A stretch of DNA of 64,000 bases from Rhodospirillales bacterium (lineage in GTDB: Bacteria > Pseudomonadota > Alphaproteobacteria > SMXQ01), in contig JABIXC010000003.1 of assembly GCA_018666775.1 (NCBI GenBank), positions 62,001 to 126,000 of the forward strand, in the 5' to 3' direction. The position numbers were made by a program, and so were the translations under genes. Below the pieces are notes generated by a model, which made no database searches, was not told the origin of the DNA, and saw nothing but the letters and a program-made list of their open reading frames with translations. Each line of letters opens with the position of its first letter. Positions within the stretch are counted from its first letter, which is position 1. Positions 37,653 to 47,038 of the stretch are shown here, one piece after another.

Positions 37653-38606
37653 ATGAGCCTTGCCGTTGCCTTTCAGATGGACCCGCTTGAAGGGGTCGAT
37701 GTTGCCGCAGATTCAACCTATATGCTGGCCGTAGAGGCCTGCGCGCGCAAACATGCGCTGTATCATTACCTTCCCCAGGAAATGAGCCTGACACAGGGCA
37801 AAGTCACGGCAAAGGCAAGACGTTTCGAAGTTAGCCACGATAAAGAGGCCCCCTTTATTGTTGGGCCCGAAGAAACCATCGATCTTGCCACCCTGGATGT
37901 CATTTTGATGCGCCAGGATCCGCCCTTTGACATGGCCTACATCACCGCAACCCATATTTTGGAGCATATCCACCCCCAAACCCTGGTGGTCAATGACCCC
38001 ATCCATGTTCGAAATGCCCCGGAAAAGTTGTTTGTGACCCATTTCAGCGACCTGATGCCAGAAACCCTAATTTCCAGCGACCGTGAACAGATTCTAAAAT
38101 TTCGCGAAGCCTATGAAGACATCATCGTCAAACCGCTGTATGGCAATGGTGGGGCCGGGGTATTTCATATCAAACCCGGTGATGAAAACCTGAACGCATT
38201 GCTGGAAATGTTCACGGAATTGTACCGCGAACCCATTGTCATCCAGCGCTATATGCCCGAAGTTCGCGACGGCGATAAACGCATCATTTTAGTCGATGGC
38301 ATCCCTGCAGGCGCGGTCAACCGAGTGCCCGCAGCGGGTGAAGCGCGGGCCAACCTTCATGTTGGGGGGCGCGCAGAAAAATCCCCGTTAACGGCCCGGG
38401 ACAAAGAAATTTGTGCGGCCATCGGGCCATCGCTTTATGAAATGGGGTTCGTTTTTGTGGGCATTGACGTTATTGGCGACACCCTGACAGAAATCAACGT
38501 CACCTCACCCACGGGCATTCAGGAAATAAATCGTTTCGATGGCGTACAGATAGAATCCCAAATCTGGGATGCCATAGAGGCCCGAATCAACGCCCGCAAG
38601 GCATAA
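37653..38606 (+). CDS. gshB: Glutathione synthetase
   Basis: ATP-grasp enzyme joining gamma-glutamylcysteine and glycine to make glutathione. Start set at ATG 37653 (MSLAVAFQMDPLEGVDVAAD); the frame can be extended to a TTG at 37632, but the ATG start matches the family N-terminus. Signatures: DVILMRQDPPFDMAYI, KPLYGNGGAGVFHI, YMPEVRDGDKRIILVDG, and NVTSPTGIQEI near the end. 317 residues. Convergent with the glycine-zipper lipoprotein gene, stops 3 bases apart. Confidence 0.97.
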   Translation: MSLAVAFQMDPLEGVDVAADSTYMLAVEACARKHALYHYLPQEMSLTQGKVTAKARRFEVSHDKEAPFIVGPEETIDLATLDVILMRQDPPFDMAYITATHILEHIHPQTLVVNDPIHVRNAPEKLFVTHFSDLMPETLISSDREQILKFREAYEDIIVKPLYGNGGAGVFHIKPGDENLNALLEMFTELYREPIVIQRYMPEVRDGDKRIILVDGIPAGAVNRVPAAGEARANLHVGGRAEKSPLTARDKEICAAIGPSLYEMGFVFVGIDVIGDTLTEINVTSPTGIQEINRFDGVQIESQIWDAIEARINARKA

Positions 38607-38609
38607 GCG

Positions 38610-39113
38610 CTATTTTTTGTCTGGGACCACCCGGACAATGCCTGAGCGGCTGCGAATCACGACAACCTTGGTGCCCCTCGCCATAATCTTGTCATCCCCG
38701 GTCATGGTTTGAACAACGGCATAGGATTGGCCTTTTTTGGGGCTTAAAATGTATTCGGCACCGGGAAATTTATTTTTATACTCTTCGGCCATGGTCCCCA
38801 CCAACGCGCCGCCAACCGCGGCAATGATGGTAACCGCCGCCCCCAACGGGGTGTCTGCCTCTGTCAGGCCATAGGTGGCGGCCCCGGCAATGGTGGCCCC
38901 AATCAAGGTGCCCCATCCGGTCGACCTGTTATCTTTCAAGCCTTCAATGGTAATGGCGCGCGATGACAACACCTGGGCGTGGGACACGCTCATGGTCTTG
39001 CCAGCCTCATCCGGGGTGTAGCTAGAGCCGCTCTTGGTTGAGCACCCGACCACAAGTGCCAGGACCATCGCCAAAACCAGACATTCCGTCTTAAACCAAA
39101 ATTGCCGTGCCAT
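38610..39113 (-). CDS. Glycine-zipper lipoprotein (SlyB/Pcp-like)
   Basis: A 167-residue lipoprotein: signal segment CLVLAMVLALVVG then Cys24 as the lipobox Cys. After an N-terminal region with VLSSRAITIEGL there is a glycine-zipper hairpin (GWGTLIGATIAGAATYGL then GAAVTIIAAVGGALVGTMAE), and a C-terminal SH3-like beta region (YAVVQTMTGDDKIMARGTKV). This is the SlyB/outer-membrane-lipoprotein-15 pattern. Such proteins associate with the outer membrane; exact role unknown. Confidence 0.85.
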   Translation of the reverse strand: MARQFWFKTECLVLAMVLALVVGCSTKSGSSYTPDEAGKTMSVSHAQVLSSRAITIEGLKDNRSTGWGTLIGATIAGAATYGLTEADTPLGAAVTIIAAVGGALVGTMAEEYKNKFPGAEYILSPKKGQSYAVVQTMTGDDKIMARGTKVVVIRSRSGIVRVVPDKK

Positions 39114-39291
39114 AAAATCAACCCCCTACCATTAAACCAGTATGTGAACTGATTATGGCTCTGAAATATGGCAAAACCAAGAAGGATGACAGGGATATGC
39201 AACCCCGGATAGAGTGGGGCCGGTAAATAGAGCGTTCAATCTTGGCCTGGCCGGGGTTTTAAAAATAAGAACAATCTGGGATAGGCTGGCC

Positions 39292-40821
39292 ATGGTGGCA
39301 TGCATTAATACCGTTGCGTTTCAGGGCATCGATGTTGTCGATGTTGATGTTCAGGTGCAAATCGCATCGGGATTGCCCGCCTTTACAATTGTCGGCCTGC
39401 CGGACAAGGCAGTGGGCGAATCCCGCGAACGGGTACGCGCAGCGCTGAACGCCATGGGGCTTGCCCTGCCGCCCAAACGCATCACCATCAATTTAGCCCC
39501 CGCCGATCTTGCCAAGGAAGGCAGCCATTACGACCTGCCCATCGCCCTTGGCCTGTTGGCCGCCATGGATGTTTTACCCGAAGACGAAATCGCCAATTAT
39601 GTCGCCTTGGGGGAACTGGCCCTTGATGGGCGCATCAGCCGGGTCGCCGGTGTTTTACCTGCAGCCATTCATGCCGCATCCTGTGACCGTGGCCTGATTT
39701 GTCCAAACAGTTGTGGCGGTGAAGCAGCATGGGTCAAGGGGCTGGAAGTTGTCGCACCCGATTCCCTGATCGCCCTGATCAATCATTTCAAGGGCACCCA
39801 GGTCTTAAGCCCGCCCACGCCGCTCGCTCAGGAAGAAACGATTATGGGCGCGGGCATCCCTGATCTTGGCGATATTAAAGGTCAGGAAAATGCCAAGCGT
39901 GCGTTGGAAGTCGCCGCATCAGGGGGCCATAATTTGTTGATGATGGGCCCACCGGGTGCGGGTAAATCCATGCTGGCAAGCCGGTTGCCGGGCATTTTGC
40001 CGCCCCTTTCCCCAAAAGAATCGCTTGATGTTTCCATGATCCATTCTCTGGCCGGCACCTTGGAAGGCGGGCGAATTTTGCGCCACAGGCCCTTTCGAGA
40101 CCCCCACCATTCAGCGTCGCTGCCAGCGCTGATCGGCGGCGGCCCGCGTGCGCGCCCCGGTGAGGTATCGCTGTCGCATATGGGGGTTTTGTTTCTGGAT
40201 GAATTGCCGGAATTTTCCCGCCAAACCCTGGAAAGCCTGCGCCAGCCTTTGGAATCTGGACGCGCCGTGATTGCCCGGGCCGCCGTCCACGCCACCTGGC
40301 CCGCACGGTTCCAATTGGTTGCCGCCATGAACCCGTGCCGATGCGGCTATCTTGGGGATGCGGCACAAGCATGCAACCGGGCCCCGCGCTGCGCCGATGA
40401 CTATCAGGGCCGCATTTCCGGCCCCCTGTTTGACCGCATTGATATTCATGTTGATGTGCCCGCCGTGGCTGTGGCCGATCTTTCCCTGCCCGCCCCAAAA
40501 GAAGGATCATCTGACGTTGCCGCGCGCGTGGCAGCAGCACGCGCCATCCAGACCGCGCGGCTGGAAGCCGAAGCACCCGGCCAAAACATTCGCACCAATG
40601 CAGAGGCCGATGGCGAATTGCTGGAACGCATTGCCACCCCCGATGATGCCGGCCGGGCCTTGCTAACCGAAGCTGCCGAAAAAATGCGCATGACAGCGCG
40701 GGGCTATCACCGGGTGTTGCGGGTAGCAAGAACGCTCGCCGATATGGAAGCCATCGAAAACGTCCAACGCATCCACATCGCCGAAGCCATCAGTTTCAGA
40801 CGGGTGATCCCGGGACGGTAG
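39292..40821 (+). CDS. comM: ComM/YifB-family Mg-chelatase-like AAA+ ATPase
   Basis: AAA+ helicase-type protein; in Vibrio and others ComM promotes branch migration during natural transformation. Start chosen at ATG 39292 (MVACINTVAFQGIDVVDVDV), the usual ComM N-terminus; the in-frame GTG/ATG further up would add unlikely sequence. A Lon-like S16 domain (about residues 20-140, DKAVGESRERVRAAL) precedes Walker A GPPGAGKSM near residue 220 and Walker B LFLDELPEF. A Cys-rich insertion (MNPCRCGYLGD then CNRAPRC) is typical. 509 residues. Stop is 3 bases from the convergent HIT gene. Confidence 0.95.
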   Translation: MVACINTVAFQGIDVVDVDVQVQIASGLPAFTIVGLPDKAVGESRERVRAALNAMGLALPPKRITINLAPADLAKEGSHYDLPIALGLLAAMDVLPEDEIANYVALGELALDGRISRVAGVLPAAIHAASCDRGLICPNSCGGEAAWVKGLEVVAPDSLIALINHFKGTQVLSPPTPLAQEETIMGAGIPDLGDIKGQENAKRALEVAASGGHNLLMMGPPGAGKSMLASRLPGILPPLSPKESLDVSMIHSLAGTLEGGRILRHRPFRDPHHSASLPALIGGGPRARPGEVSLSHMGVLFLDELPEFSRQTLESLRQPLESGRAVIARAAVHATWPARFQLVAAMNPCRCGYLGDAAQACNRAPRCADDYQGRISGPLFDRIDIHVDVPAVAVADLSLPAPKEGSSDVAARVAAARAIQTARLEAEAPGQNIRTNAEADGELLERIATPDDAGRALLTEAAEKMRMTARGYHRVLRVARTLADMEAIENVQRIHIAEAISFRRVIPGR

Positions 40822-40824
40822 GGA

Positions 40825-41190
40825 TCAGCTGCCGCCGCTGACCATTTGGCCAACCGGGGCGCCGCCCAGGATGTGGACGTGGTAGTGGGGGACTTCTTGG
40901 GCACCGTTGGGGCCGGTGTTGGCGATCAGGCGATAGCCATCAAGCGCTAGACCCAGATCACGGGCAACGCTGCCAACCGCGCGGTTAAAGCCGCTAATTT
41001 CATCATTGCTGGCATGTTCAGAAAAATCATCGAAAGAACAATATTCCCCCTTTGGGATCACCAAAACATGAACCGGGGCCTGTGGGTTGATGTCGCGGAA
41101 GGCCAACACATAATCGTCTTCGAAAACTTTATCGCAGGGAATGTCGCCTTTAAGGATTTTGGCAAAAATATTTTCCGGATCATAAGCCAT
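40825..41190 (-). CDS. HIT family nucleotide hydrolase (HinT-like)
   Basis: Histidine-triad protein of the HinT type, hydrolysing AMP-linked phosphoramidates. Start set at ATG 41190 (MAYDPENIFAKILKGDIPCD), which gives the usual 121 residues; longer readings run into hisE. The triad HYHVH has His102, His104 and His106. Last gene of the his cluster, placed 13 bases after hisE, as in many alphaproteobacteria. Confidence 0.95.
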   Translation of the reverse strand: MAYDPENIFAKILKGDIPCDKVFEDDYVLAFRDINPQAPVHVLVIPKGEYCSFDDFSEHASNDEISGFNRAVGSVARDLGLALDGYRLIANTGPNGAQEVPHYHVHILGGAPVGQMVSGGS

Positions 41191-41203
41191 GATGACGCGT
41201 TCC

Positions 41204-41530
41204 TTATTTATCCCGTGATGCTTTTTCGACGTGGCCGGAAACGCCTTCGCGTTTTTGCAATTCCCCGTAAACATCTTCGGGGGTCACCCCATGTTCGGCC
41301 CAGAGCACCATCAGGTGATACAACACATCTGCACTTTCACGGGTCAATGCGGGCCCATCGCCCTTCAAGCCTTCCACCACAGCTTCGCCCGCTTCTTCCA
41401 TGACTTTTTCACAGATCAGCGTTGGCCCGCCAGCAAACAGGGACGCGGTATAGGATTGGTCGGGCGGCGTTCCTTTGCGCGAAACAATGGTGGCATACAG
41501 CCTTTGTAAAACTTCTGAAGCTTGCGTCAT
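41204..41530 (-). CDS. hisE: Phosphoribosyl-ATP pyrophosphatase
   Basis: Second step of histidine synthesis (PR-ATP to PR-AMP). Compact all-helical MazG-like protein of 108 residues with the metal-binding signature EKVMEEAGEAVVE and ESADVLYHLMVLWAEHG. Separate from HisI, as usual in alphaproteobacteria (hisI not in this window). 45 bases downstream of hisF. Confidence 0.95.
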   Translation of the reverse strand: MTQASEVLQRLYATIVSRKGTPPDQSYTASLFAGGPTLICEKVMEEAGEAVVEGLKGDGPALTRESADVLYHLMVLWAEHGVTPEDVYGELQKREGVSGHVEKASRDK

Positions 41531-41575
41531 GGTTTTATCCCTTAAGCATCTGAAAATCAGACACCGTTTCTTTTA

Positions 41576-42340
41576 TCACCGATCAAGGCGCACCGGCAAA
41601 CCGGCTGCGGCCATATGGGCTTTGGCATCACCCACAGAAAAAGTTCCAAAATGGAAAATCGATGCGGCCAACACCGCAGATGCGTGGCCTTCGCGCACGC
41701 CTTCTACCATATGATCCAACGTGCCCACCCCGCCCGATGCGATCACCGGCACCGGCACCGCATCTGCCACGGCGCGGGTCAGGGGTAAATTAAAGCCTTC
41801 CTTTGTGCCGTCGCGATCCATGGAGGTGAGCAAAATTTCACCGGCCCCAAGGGACGCCATGCGCACGGCCCATTCAACCGCATCCAGCCCCGTTGCATTG
41901 CGCCCACCATGGGTGAAGATTTCCCATTTTCCGGGCGCAGTTGTTTTGGCATCCACGGCCACCACAACGCATTGTGCACCAAATTTTTCAGCCGCTTCTT
42001 TTACAAATTCCGGGCGGTCTACGGCTGCAGTGTTAATGGAAACCTTATCCGCACCTGCCAGTAATAATTTTCTGATGTCGTCTACTTTGCGCACGCCACC
42101 GCCAACGGTTAACGGCATGAAACATTGTTCCGCCGTGCCGCGCACAACATCATAAAGCGTGTCGCGGTTTTCGTGGCTGGCCGTGATGTCGAGGAAACAC
42201 AATTCATCAGCACCCGCCGCATCATAGACTTTTGCCTGTTCCACCGGATCGCCGGCATCAACAAGATCAACAAAGTTGACGCCCTTGACCACACGCCCAT
42301 CGTGAACATCGAGACAGGGAATGATGCGAACCTTTAACAT
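41576..42340 (-). CDS. hisF: Imidazole glycerol phosphate synthase cyclase subunit
   Basis: TIM-barrel partner of HisH that forms imidazole glycerol phosphate and AICAR. 254 residues. Starts [20 protein letters not shown] with catalytic Asp11; a second catalytic Asp lies in VVVAVDAK. Phosphate-binding loops appear as GGGVRKVDD and [11 protein letters not shown]. Its ATG directly abuts the hisA stop. Confidence 0.97.
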   Translation of the reverse strand: MLKVRIIPCLDVHDGRVVKGVNFVDLVDAGDPVEQAKVYDAAGADELCFLDITASHENRDTLYDVVRGTAEQCFMPLTVGGGVRKVDDIRKLLLAGADKVSINTAAVDRPEFVKEAAEKFGAQCVVVAVDAKTTAPGKWEIFTHGGRNATGLDAVEWAVRMASLGAGEILLTSMDRDGTKEGFNLPLTRAVADAVPVPVIASGGVGTLDHMVEGVREGHASAVLAASIFHFGTFSVGDAKAHMAAAGLPVRLDR

Positions 42341-43087
42341 TTATGCGCTTCCACCAACGGGCGGTGCGCCCAGAATTTCCAGTGCGCGTTTTGGATCAAT
42401 GCGCCCGTCATATAAAGCACGGCCAACAATGACCCCTTCAATCCCGGAATCTTCGACCTGTTTTAATGCTTCCAGATCTGACAATGCGGAAACGCCGCCC
42501 GATGCGATTACCGGCGTTGTTAATGCCCATGCCAGATCGGTGGTAGCATCAATGTTGACCCCCATCATGGCACCGTCCCGGGTGATATCGGTATAGACGA
42601 TGGCGCTGACCCCGCAATCTTCGAATTTGAGGGCCAGATCAAGCGCTTTGACTCTGGATGTTTTTGCCCAGCCCGCCACGGCCACATAACCGTCCCTTGC
42701 ATCAATGCCAACGACAATTTTTCCTGGATGCGTCTTGCATGCTTTTTTGACCAAATCGGGGTCTTCCAATGCAACCGTGCCTAAGATCACCCGCTCCACG
42801 CCCTTGTCCAGCCACATGGAAATGGTTTCCAGATCGCGGATGCCGCCGCCCAATTGCGTTGGCATCGATATTTCTGAAAGGACCGCTTCCACTGCCTTGT
42901 CATTTACGGGGTGGCCCTCAAAGGCGCCGTTCAGGTCCACCAAATGAAGCCACGAAAACCCGGCATCGACAAAGGCCGATGCCTGGGCACGGGGGTCTGG
43001 ATTGTATACCGTTGCCTGATCCATATCGCCCTGGAACAACCGCACACAGGAACCATCTTTCAAATCTATGGCCGGAAATAAAATCAT
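42341..43087 (-). CDS. hisA: Phosphoribosylformimino-AICAR ribotide isomerase
   Basis: TIM-barrel isomerase preceding HisHF in the pathway. 248 residues. [20 protein letters not shown] contains catalytic Asp8, and the second catalytic Asp is in [19 protein letters not shown] and [11 protein letters not shown] are phosphate loops. Lies between hisH (27 bases upstream) and hisF. Confidence 0.97.
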   Translation of the reverse strand: MILFPAIDLKDGSCVRLFQGDMDQATVYNPDPRAQASAFVDAGFSWLHLVDLNGAFEGHPVNDKAVEAVLSEISMPTQLGGGIRDLETISMWLDKGVERVILGTVALEDPDLVKKACKTHPGKIVVGIDARDGYVAVAGWAKTSRVKALDLALKFEDCGVSAIVYTDITRDGAMMGVNIDATTDLAWALTTPVIASGGVSALSDLEALKQVEDSGIEGVIVGRALYDGRIDPKRALEILGAPPVGGSA

Positions 43088-43114
43088 AAAACTGTCACTT
43101 TCTGTTTTAAGCGA

Positions 43115-43741
43115 TTAGGGCGTCCATTTGAAAAAATTGGCTATAACTTGCAATCCCAAAGCCTGACTTTTTTCCGGATGGAATTGGGTACCAACCATAT
43201 TATCACGCCCCACCATAGCCGTAATGGCCCCACCATAATCTACCGTGGCCAGAATTTCTGACGGGATTTTGGGAACCAGTTGATAGCTGTGCACAAAGTA
43301 CACGTGCGAACCGGGCGTGATTCCATCCAACAGGGGATGGGGGGTTTCAAATTCCAACTCGTTCCAACCCATGTGAGGAACTTTCAAATCATTATCGCGT
43401 TCAATGGCAACCACGTCGCCGCCAATCCAGCCAAAGCCTTCATGGGTGCCGTGTTCCAAACCATGGTCTGCCATCAACTGCATGCCGACGCAAATTCCCA
43501 AAAACGGCTTTCCCTGATCGATGACATTTGATTTCAGGGCCGCCATCATGCTAGGGACTGAATCGAGGCCCGATGCACAATCACCAAAAGCACCCACACC
43601 GGGCAACACAATGTGGCTGGCATCATCAAGATCGCTGGCCCGGTTCGTGACCAAAACGTCCACACCATCGCTTGCGCGTTCAAATGCTTTGGCTGCTGAT
43701 CGCAGGTTTCCTGATCCGTAATCAATAATGGCAACGGTCAT
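43115..43741 (-). CDS. hisH: Imidazole glycerol phosphate synthase glutaminase subunit
   Basis: Class I glutamine amidotransferase that supplies ammonia to HisF. 208 residues. Begins MTVAIIDYGSGNLRSAAKAF; nucleophile Cys is in LGICVGMQLM near residue 83, and the His-Glu pair is in GTQFHPEKSQ. Sits between the DUF2628 membrane gene and hisA. Confidence 0.97.
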   Translation of the reverse strand: MTVAIIDYGSGNLRSAAKAFERASDGVDVLVTNRASDLDDASHIVLPGVGAFGDCASGLDSVPSMMAALKSNVIDQGKPFLGICVGMQLMADHGLEHGTHEGFGWIGGDVVAIERDNDLKVPHMGWNELEFETPHPLLDGITPGSHVYFVHSYQLVPKIPSEILATVDYGGAITAMVGRDNMVGTQFHPEKSQALGLQVIANFFKWTP

Positions 43742-43768
43742 AATTGGGTGATGCTCATCTCTTTTGAA

Positions 43769-44155
43769 TTATGCGATTTCTAAATCCAGGGCCATTAAAT
43801 CACCAAACCGGCGTAATGCACCATTACTGTTTGCTGCCGCTACCGGACCTGCTTCACGCCAGCCCCGTTTGGCATAATATCCACGATGCCAATCGTTCGC
43901 TTCCATGCCAACCCAAGCCATAAATGCCAACGACACAAGGGTTTGCCCAAATTCATCAAGACCAATAAATGCAGCCATGCCCGCCAGCACCCCGCCCAAC
44001 ACAAACAGGAAAATGGCGCGCACCCACATGCCCTGCCACAAAGCCCATATGCCTGTGAACAGAAAGGCACCGATAGAAAACCCATCGCGCACGACTTCTG
44101 GTGCCCGATCAGGGGCGGTAAAGGGAGGCGGCAAATGGATGGTATAAATCCGCAT
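43769..44155 (-). CDS. DUF2628 small membrane protein
   Basis: A 128-residue protein with hydrophobic segments at about residues 28-42 and 45-62, and a third around 70-83 (TLVSLAFMAWVGMEAND). The N-terminal YTIHLPP and the motif VVRDGFSIGAFLFTGIWALW match the DUF2628 pattern. Function unknown. It lies between hisB (12 bases upstream) and hisH; this intercalation into the his operon recurs in alphaproteobacteria. Confidence 0.88.
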   Translation of the reverse strand: MRIYTIHLPPPFTAPDRAPEVVRDGFSIGAFLFTGIWALWQGMWVRAIFLFVLGGVLAGMAAFIGLDEFGQTLVSLAFMAWVGMEANDWHRGYYAKRGWREAGPVAAANSNGALRRFGDLMALDLEIA

Positions 44156-44167
44156 CTTGCCCGCCCG

Positions 44168-44776
44168 CTACAGCGATCCCCCGAGCACGCCCTTGGTCGA
44201 GGGCACGGCACCGGATTTACGATCATCAATTTCTACGGCTTGGCGCAGTGCACGGGCCAAACCCTTGTAGCAAGATTCAATAATGTGGTGGCTGTTGGCC
44301 CCGTAAAGATTTTCCACGTGCAACGTCAGACCTGCACTCTGGGATAAAGCCTGAAACCATTCCTTGAACAGTTCTGTATCCATATCCCCAACTTTTGGAA
44401 TTGGGAAATCTACTTCCCAGATCAAGTAGGGGCGATTGGATGCATCCAGCACAACGCGGGTCAGCGTTTCATCCATGGGAATCAGTGCCGAGCCGTACCG
44501 GCCAATGCCCGCGCGATCGCCCAATGCATCTGAAATGGCCGAACCCAGCGCCAGGGCTGTGTCTTCAGTGGTGTGGTGAAAATCGATGTGGGTGTCGCCT
44601 TCGGCCTTCACCATAATATCGATCAGGCTGTGGCGTGACAGTTGTTCCAGCATGTGATCAAGAAACCCAACGCCGGTTGAGATGTCATAAACACCGGTAC
44701 CATCGAGGTTAACCTCAATGGCAATTCGGGTTTCCTTGGTGTTCCGTTCAACACGGGCGGTACGCATTTCCGCCAT
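44168..44776 (-). CDS. hisB: Imidazoleglycerol-phosphate dehydratase
   Basis: Sixth step of histidine synthesis, a Mn-dependent dehydratase. 202 residues, the stand-alone form without a phosphatase domain. Metal-binding segments [26 protein letters not shown] and [15 protein letters not shown] are present. Strong RBS AAAAGGAG seven bases before the ATG. First gene of the his-DUF2628 cluster reading toward lower coordinates. Confidence 0.97.
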   Translation of the reverse strand: MAEMRTARVERNTKETRIAIEVNLDGTGVYDISTGVGFLDHMLEQLSRHSLIDIMVKAEGDTHIDFHHTTEDTALALGSAISDALGDRAGIGRYGSALIPMDETLTRVVLDASNRPYLIWEVDFPIPKVGDMDTELFKEWFQALSQSAGLTLHVENLYGANSHHIIESCYKGLARALRQAVEIDDRKSGAVPSTKGVLGGSL

Positions 44777-44812
44777 GGCGGTCTCCTTTTCAAGACATGC
44801 GGCCCAAATCAG

Positions 44813-44848
44813 AAAAGGCCTGTTGCAAGGCCGCCGCCAGCGCCTTTT
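44813..44848 (-). terminator. Possible intrinsic terminator after the mltA-smr-xre operon
   Basis: On the minus strand AAAAGGC (44848-44842) can pair with GCCTTTT (44819-44813), with an inner GGCC stem, ending in a short T run. It falls in the 121-base gap after the xre stop and before hisB. The stem is modest and the T run short, so the call is tentative. Confidence 0.35.
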
Positions 44849-44897
44849 AGCAGGTAGGGCGGCTTAGGAAAAGCGGGATCATACGCAAATCCACACC

Positions 44898-45248
44898 TCA
44901 GCTTCGAAGTTGCGCCAATAGACGCTTCACGGTTGGAAGGTCTAGCCCGCCAATCCGTTCGGCAAGAAGATTGGCAAGCTCCGTCGCTTCGGGCTCCAAT
45001 CCGCTGGTATTTACCACCACCCGGGGGTGAGATAACTGTACCAGGCGTTCAATTTCATCTGCGTCTTCCCATATTTGATGGAAATATTGGCAAATCTGGA
45101 TCACCAGAACCGGACTGGGTTGGCCGCGACGCCCATGTTCCAGCGATGATAGATAAGCTGGCGATAATTGAAGGTCCTGGGCCATTTTTTTCAAGGTAAT
45201 GCCGCGTTTTTGGCGCAAATCCCTAAGCTTTGCCCCCAGTGGCGTCAT
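44898..45248 (-). CDS. XRE-family HTH transcriptional regulator
   Basis: A 116-residue protein with a lambda-repressor-type helix-turn-helix at about residues 4-60 (LRDLRQKRGITLKKMAQDLQ then LSPAYLSSLEHGRRGQPSP). The C-terminal half is helical and has no recognisable sensor domain. Its ATG overlaps the smr stop by 4 bases, so it is translated with the upstream envelope genes. Target genes are unknown; autoregulation of the timA-mltA-smr operon is one possibility. Confidence 0.88.
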   Translation of the reverse strand: MTPLGAKLRDLRQKRGITLKKMAQDLQLSPAYLSSLEHGRRGQPSPVLVIQICQYFHQIWEDADEIERLVQLSHPRVVVNTSGLEPEATELANLLAERIGGLDLPTVKRLLAQLRS

Positions 45249-45823
45249 GGCCCCCGCCTTTTCTTCAGATAGACATAAAATGCGCCGCTGCCGCCATCTT
45301 TGGGCTGGGCCTCAGAAAACGCCAAAATATGGGGCCTAAGGGAAGCCTCATTCAACCAGCGCGCCACACCGGTACGCAAAATACCGCTGCCTTTACCCGT
45401 AATCACCAATACACAGCGTTTTCCTGCCTGGGCACTGCCGCTAATACACTGACCAAGGGCATGATACGCCTCTATCCGGGTCATCCCATGAAGATCAAGC
45501 CGGCGATCAATTTTCATTTTGCCCCGTCGCAGCCTGTCACCGGACCGTTTATCCATCGAATGGGTCACCCCTGGGTTCAATTCCGATGCTTTGGGCACCT
45601 GTATCGGGCGCTGAACCACAATTTGCGGCCTATTTGCCGGTTTTATCGGGCTTTTTATGGCTTTTGGCACAGTTATTGGTGAATCAGGGGTTTGTTTGAC
45701 CCTATTTTGTGGTTTTTTTAGGGGTTTTACCGATCCCTTGATCTGGTCCCAAAGTGCTGCATCCTGATTTGCTGTTTCTTTGGCGGGTTTTGATTTGGCT
45801 TTTTTTGTATTCTTGCGGACCAT
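45245..45823 (-). CDS. Smr-domain protein
   Basis: A 192-residue protein whose C-terminal ~85 residues are a Smr domain: LDLHGMTRIEAYHAL, VLVITGKGSGILRTGVARWL and GGSGAFYVYLKKR. The first ~105 residues are Lys/Pro-rich and probably disordered. Smr domains are nucleases or nucleic-acid-binding modules related to the MutS2 tail. Start placed at ATG 45823 (MVRKNTKKAKSKP), just 2 bases after the mltA stop; a longer frame would read backwards through mltA coding sequence. Confidence 0.88.
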   Translation of the reverse strand: MVRKNTKKAKSKPAKETANQDAALWDQIKGSVKPLKKPQNRVKQTPDSPITVPKAIKSPIKPANRPQIVVQRPIQVPKASELNPGVTHSMDKRSGDRLRRGKMKIDRRLDLHGMTRIEAYHALGQCISGSAQAGKRCVLVITGKGSGILRTGVARWLNEASLRPHILAFSEAQPKDGGSGAFYVYLKKRRGP

Positions 45824-45825
45824 TT

Positions 45826-47022
45826 TTAACGAACCCCCGCCATTTGTTTCGAAACCGAAACAGGAAGCAAAATCCAGTATTGCCCGTTCATGCGCATTTT
45901 TCCTGCGCGATTGCGCGCAGCATCCCCCCAACCCATAAATACATCGCCCCGCACCGGGCCCCGGATGGCCCCGCCGGTATCCTGGGTCACCATAAGGCGT
46001 TGAATTGGGGCCAATGCGCCGCCGGGATCGTTTGCTGTCAGCCACATGGGAACGCCCAAAGGCAAAAAGGCCCGGTCAACAGCCAGCGATCGATTGGCCG
46101 TCAACGCCACCCCTTGTGCACCAATGGGGCCATCACCCTTTAGTTCACGGAAAAAAACAAAGGATCGATTGCGGTTGAGCACGCTTGCCGCCCGATCCGG
46201 ATTGGCCCGAAGCCAGGCCCGAATAGATTGCATGGAGGTGGTTTCAATCGTAAGCGCGCCCGCTTTGATTAAAACCTTGCCGATGGACGTATAGGCGTGG
46301 CCATTCTTTCCCGCGTAGCCTAGGCGCATCATCCGGCCATTTTTAAGACGCACCCTGCCCGAACCCTGAATTTGCAGGAAAAACGCGTCGACCGCATTAT
46401 CGACCCAGACAATCTCTAGCCCCTTACCTGTTAATGCGCCCGCCAAGATTGCCTTGCGATCCGCATAGGGCACCAGCCTGCCACCGGATGCGCGCCCGGC
46501 AATGCTGCGCCCCCGCCAGATTTCCGAAAAGGTGCCAAGGTCTGCAGTGACCAGATCAGGTGGCCGACGATAAAGAGGGAAGCGGTATCGCTGCGTTGGT
46601 TTGAGCGAGCCCTGCAGGGAAAATTCGAAATATCCGGTGAACAACCCCTTGGCGCCATCATTGCCGGTCACCGCATAGGGCCTAAAATGTTTTTCAAAAA
46701 ATGCCCGTGTTTGTTCGGTCGATTTTTTCGGGTCAAACCGTGACACCGCACGGCACGAGGCCTGCCAATCTGAAACCCGCCCGGCCAAGCCCTTTGGGCC
46801 AACCCGGGCCTTCGGCGCGCGGGCTAAAAGTTTCGTGCAGGATTTGGAAAAAGCCAGAAGCGCACCACGAGGGTGATCCTTGTCCCAACCCGGCAAGTCA
46901 CTGAAATCTGTTTTTCTTAAAGTGATTTGATCCGGGGTATCCACCATCACAGGCGCACAAGCCGTCGCCATCGCCAAAACGGACATAACGAAAAAAGGCC
47001 TGAAAACAGCCCTATATGGCAT
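45826..47022 (-). CDS. mltA: Membrane-bound lytic murein transglycosylase A
   Basis: Outer-membrane lipoprotein that cleaves peptidoglycan glycan strands to 1,6-anhydro-muropeptides, the substrates imported by AmpG. Start at ATG 47022 gives a clean lipoprotein signal (MPYRAVFRPFFVMSVLAMAT then lipobox Cys22); an in-frame upstream ATG would add a Cys/Arg-rich stretch. MltA barrel motifs: GLFTGYFEFSL, AFFLQIQGSGR, and the 3D domain with DTGGAIRGPVRGDVF containing the catalytic-type Asp. 398 residues. Follows timA by 16 bases. Confidence 0.94.
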   Translation of the reverse strand: MPYRAVFRPFFVMSVLAMATACAPVMVDTPDQITLRKTDFSDLPGWDKDHPRGALLAFSKSCTKLLARAPKARVGPKGLAGRVSDWQASCRAVSRFDPKKSTEQTRAFFEKHFRPYAVTGNDGAKGLFTGYFEFSLQGSLKPTQRYRFPLYRRPPDLVTADLGTFSEIWRGRSIAGRASGGRLVPYADRKAILAGALTGKGLEIVWVDNAVDAFFLQIQGSGRVRLKNGRMMRLGYAGKNGHAYTSIGKVLIKAGALTIETTSMQSIRAWLRANPDRAASVLNRNRSFVFFRELKGDGPIGAQGVALTANRSLAVDRAFLPLGVPMWLTANDPGGALAPIQRLMVTQDTGGAIRGPVRGDVFMGWGDAARNRAGKMRMNGQYWILLPVSVSKQMAGVR

Positions 47023-47038
47023 CAAGAATGGATTCTGG

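Noticed and set aside
45824-46045. 5' extension of the Smr gene into mltA
   Set aside because: Would read out of frame through the conserved MltA C-terminus; ATG at 45823 just after the mltA stop is the better start.
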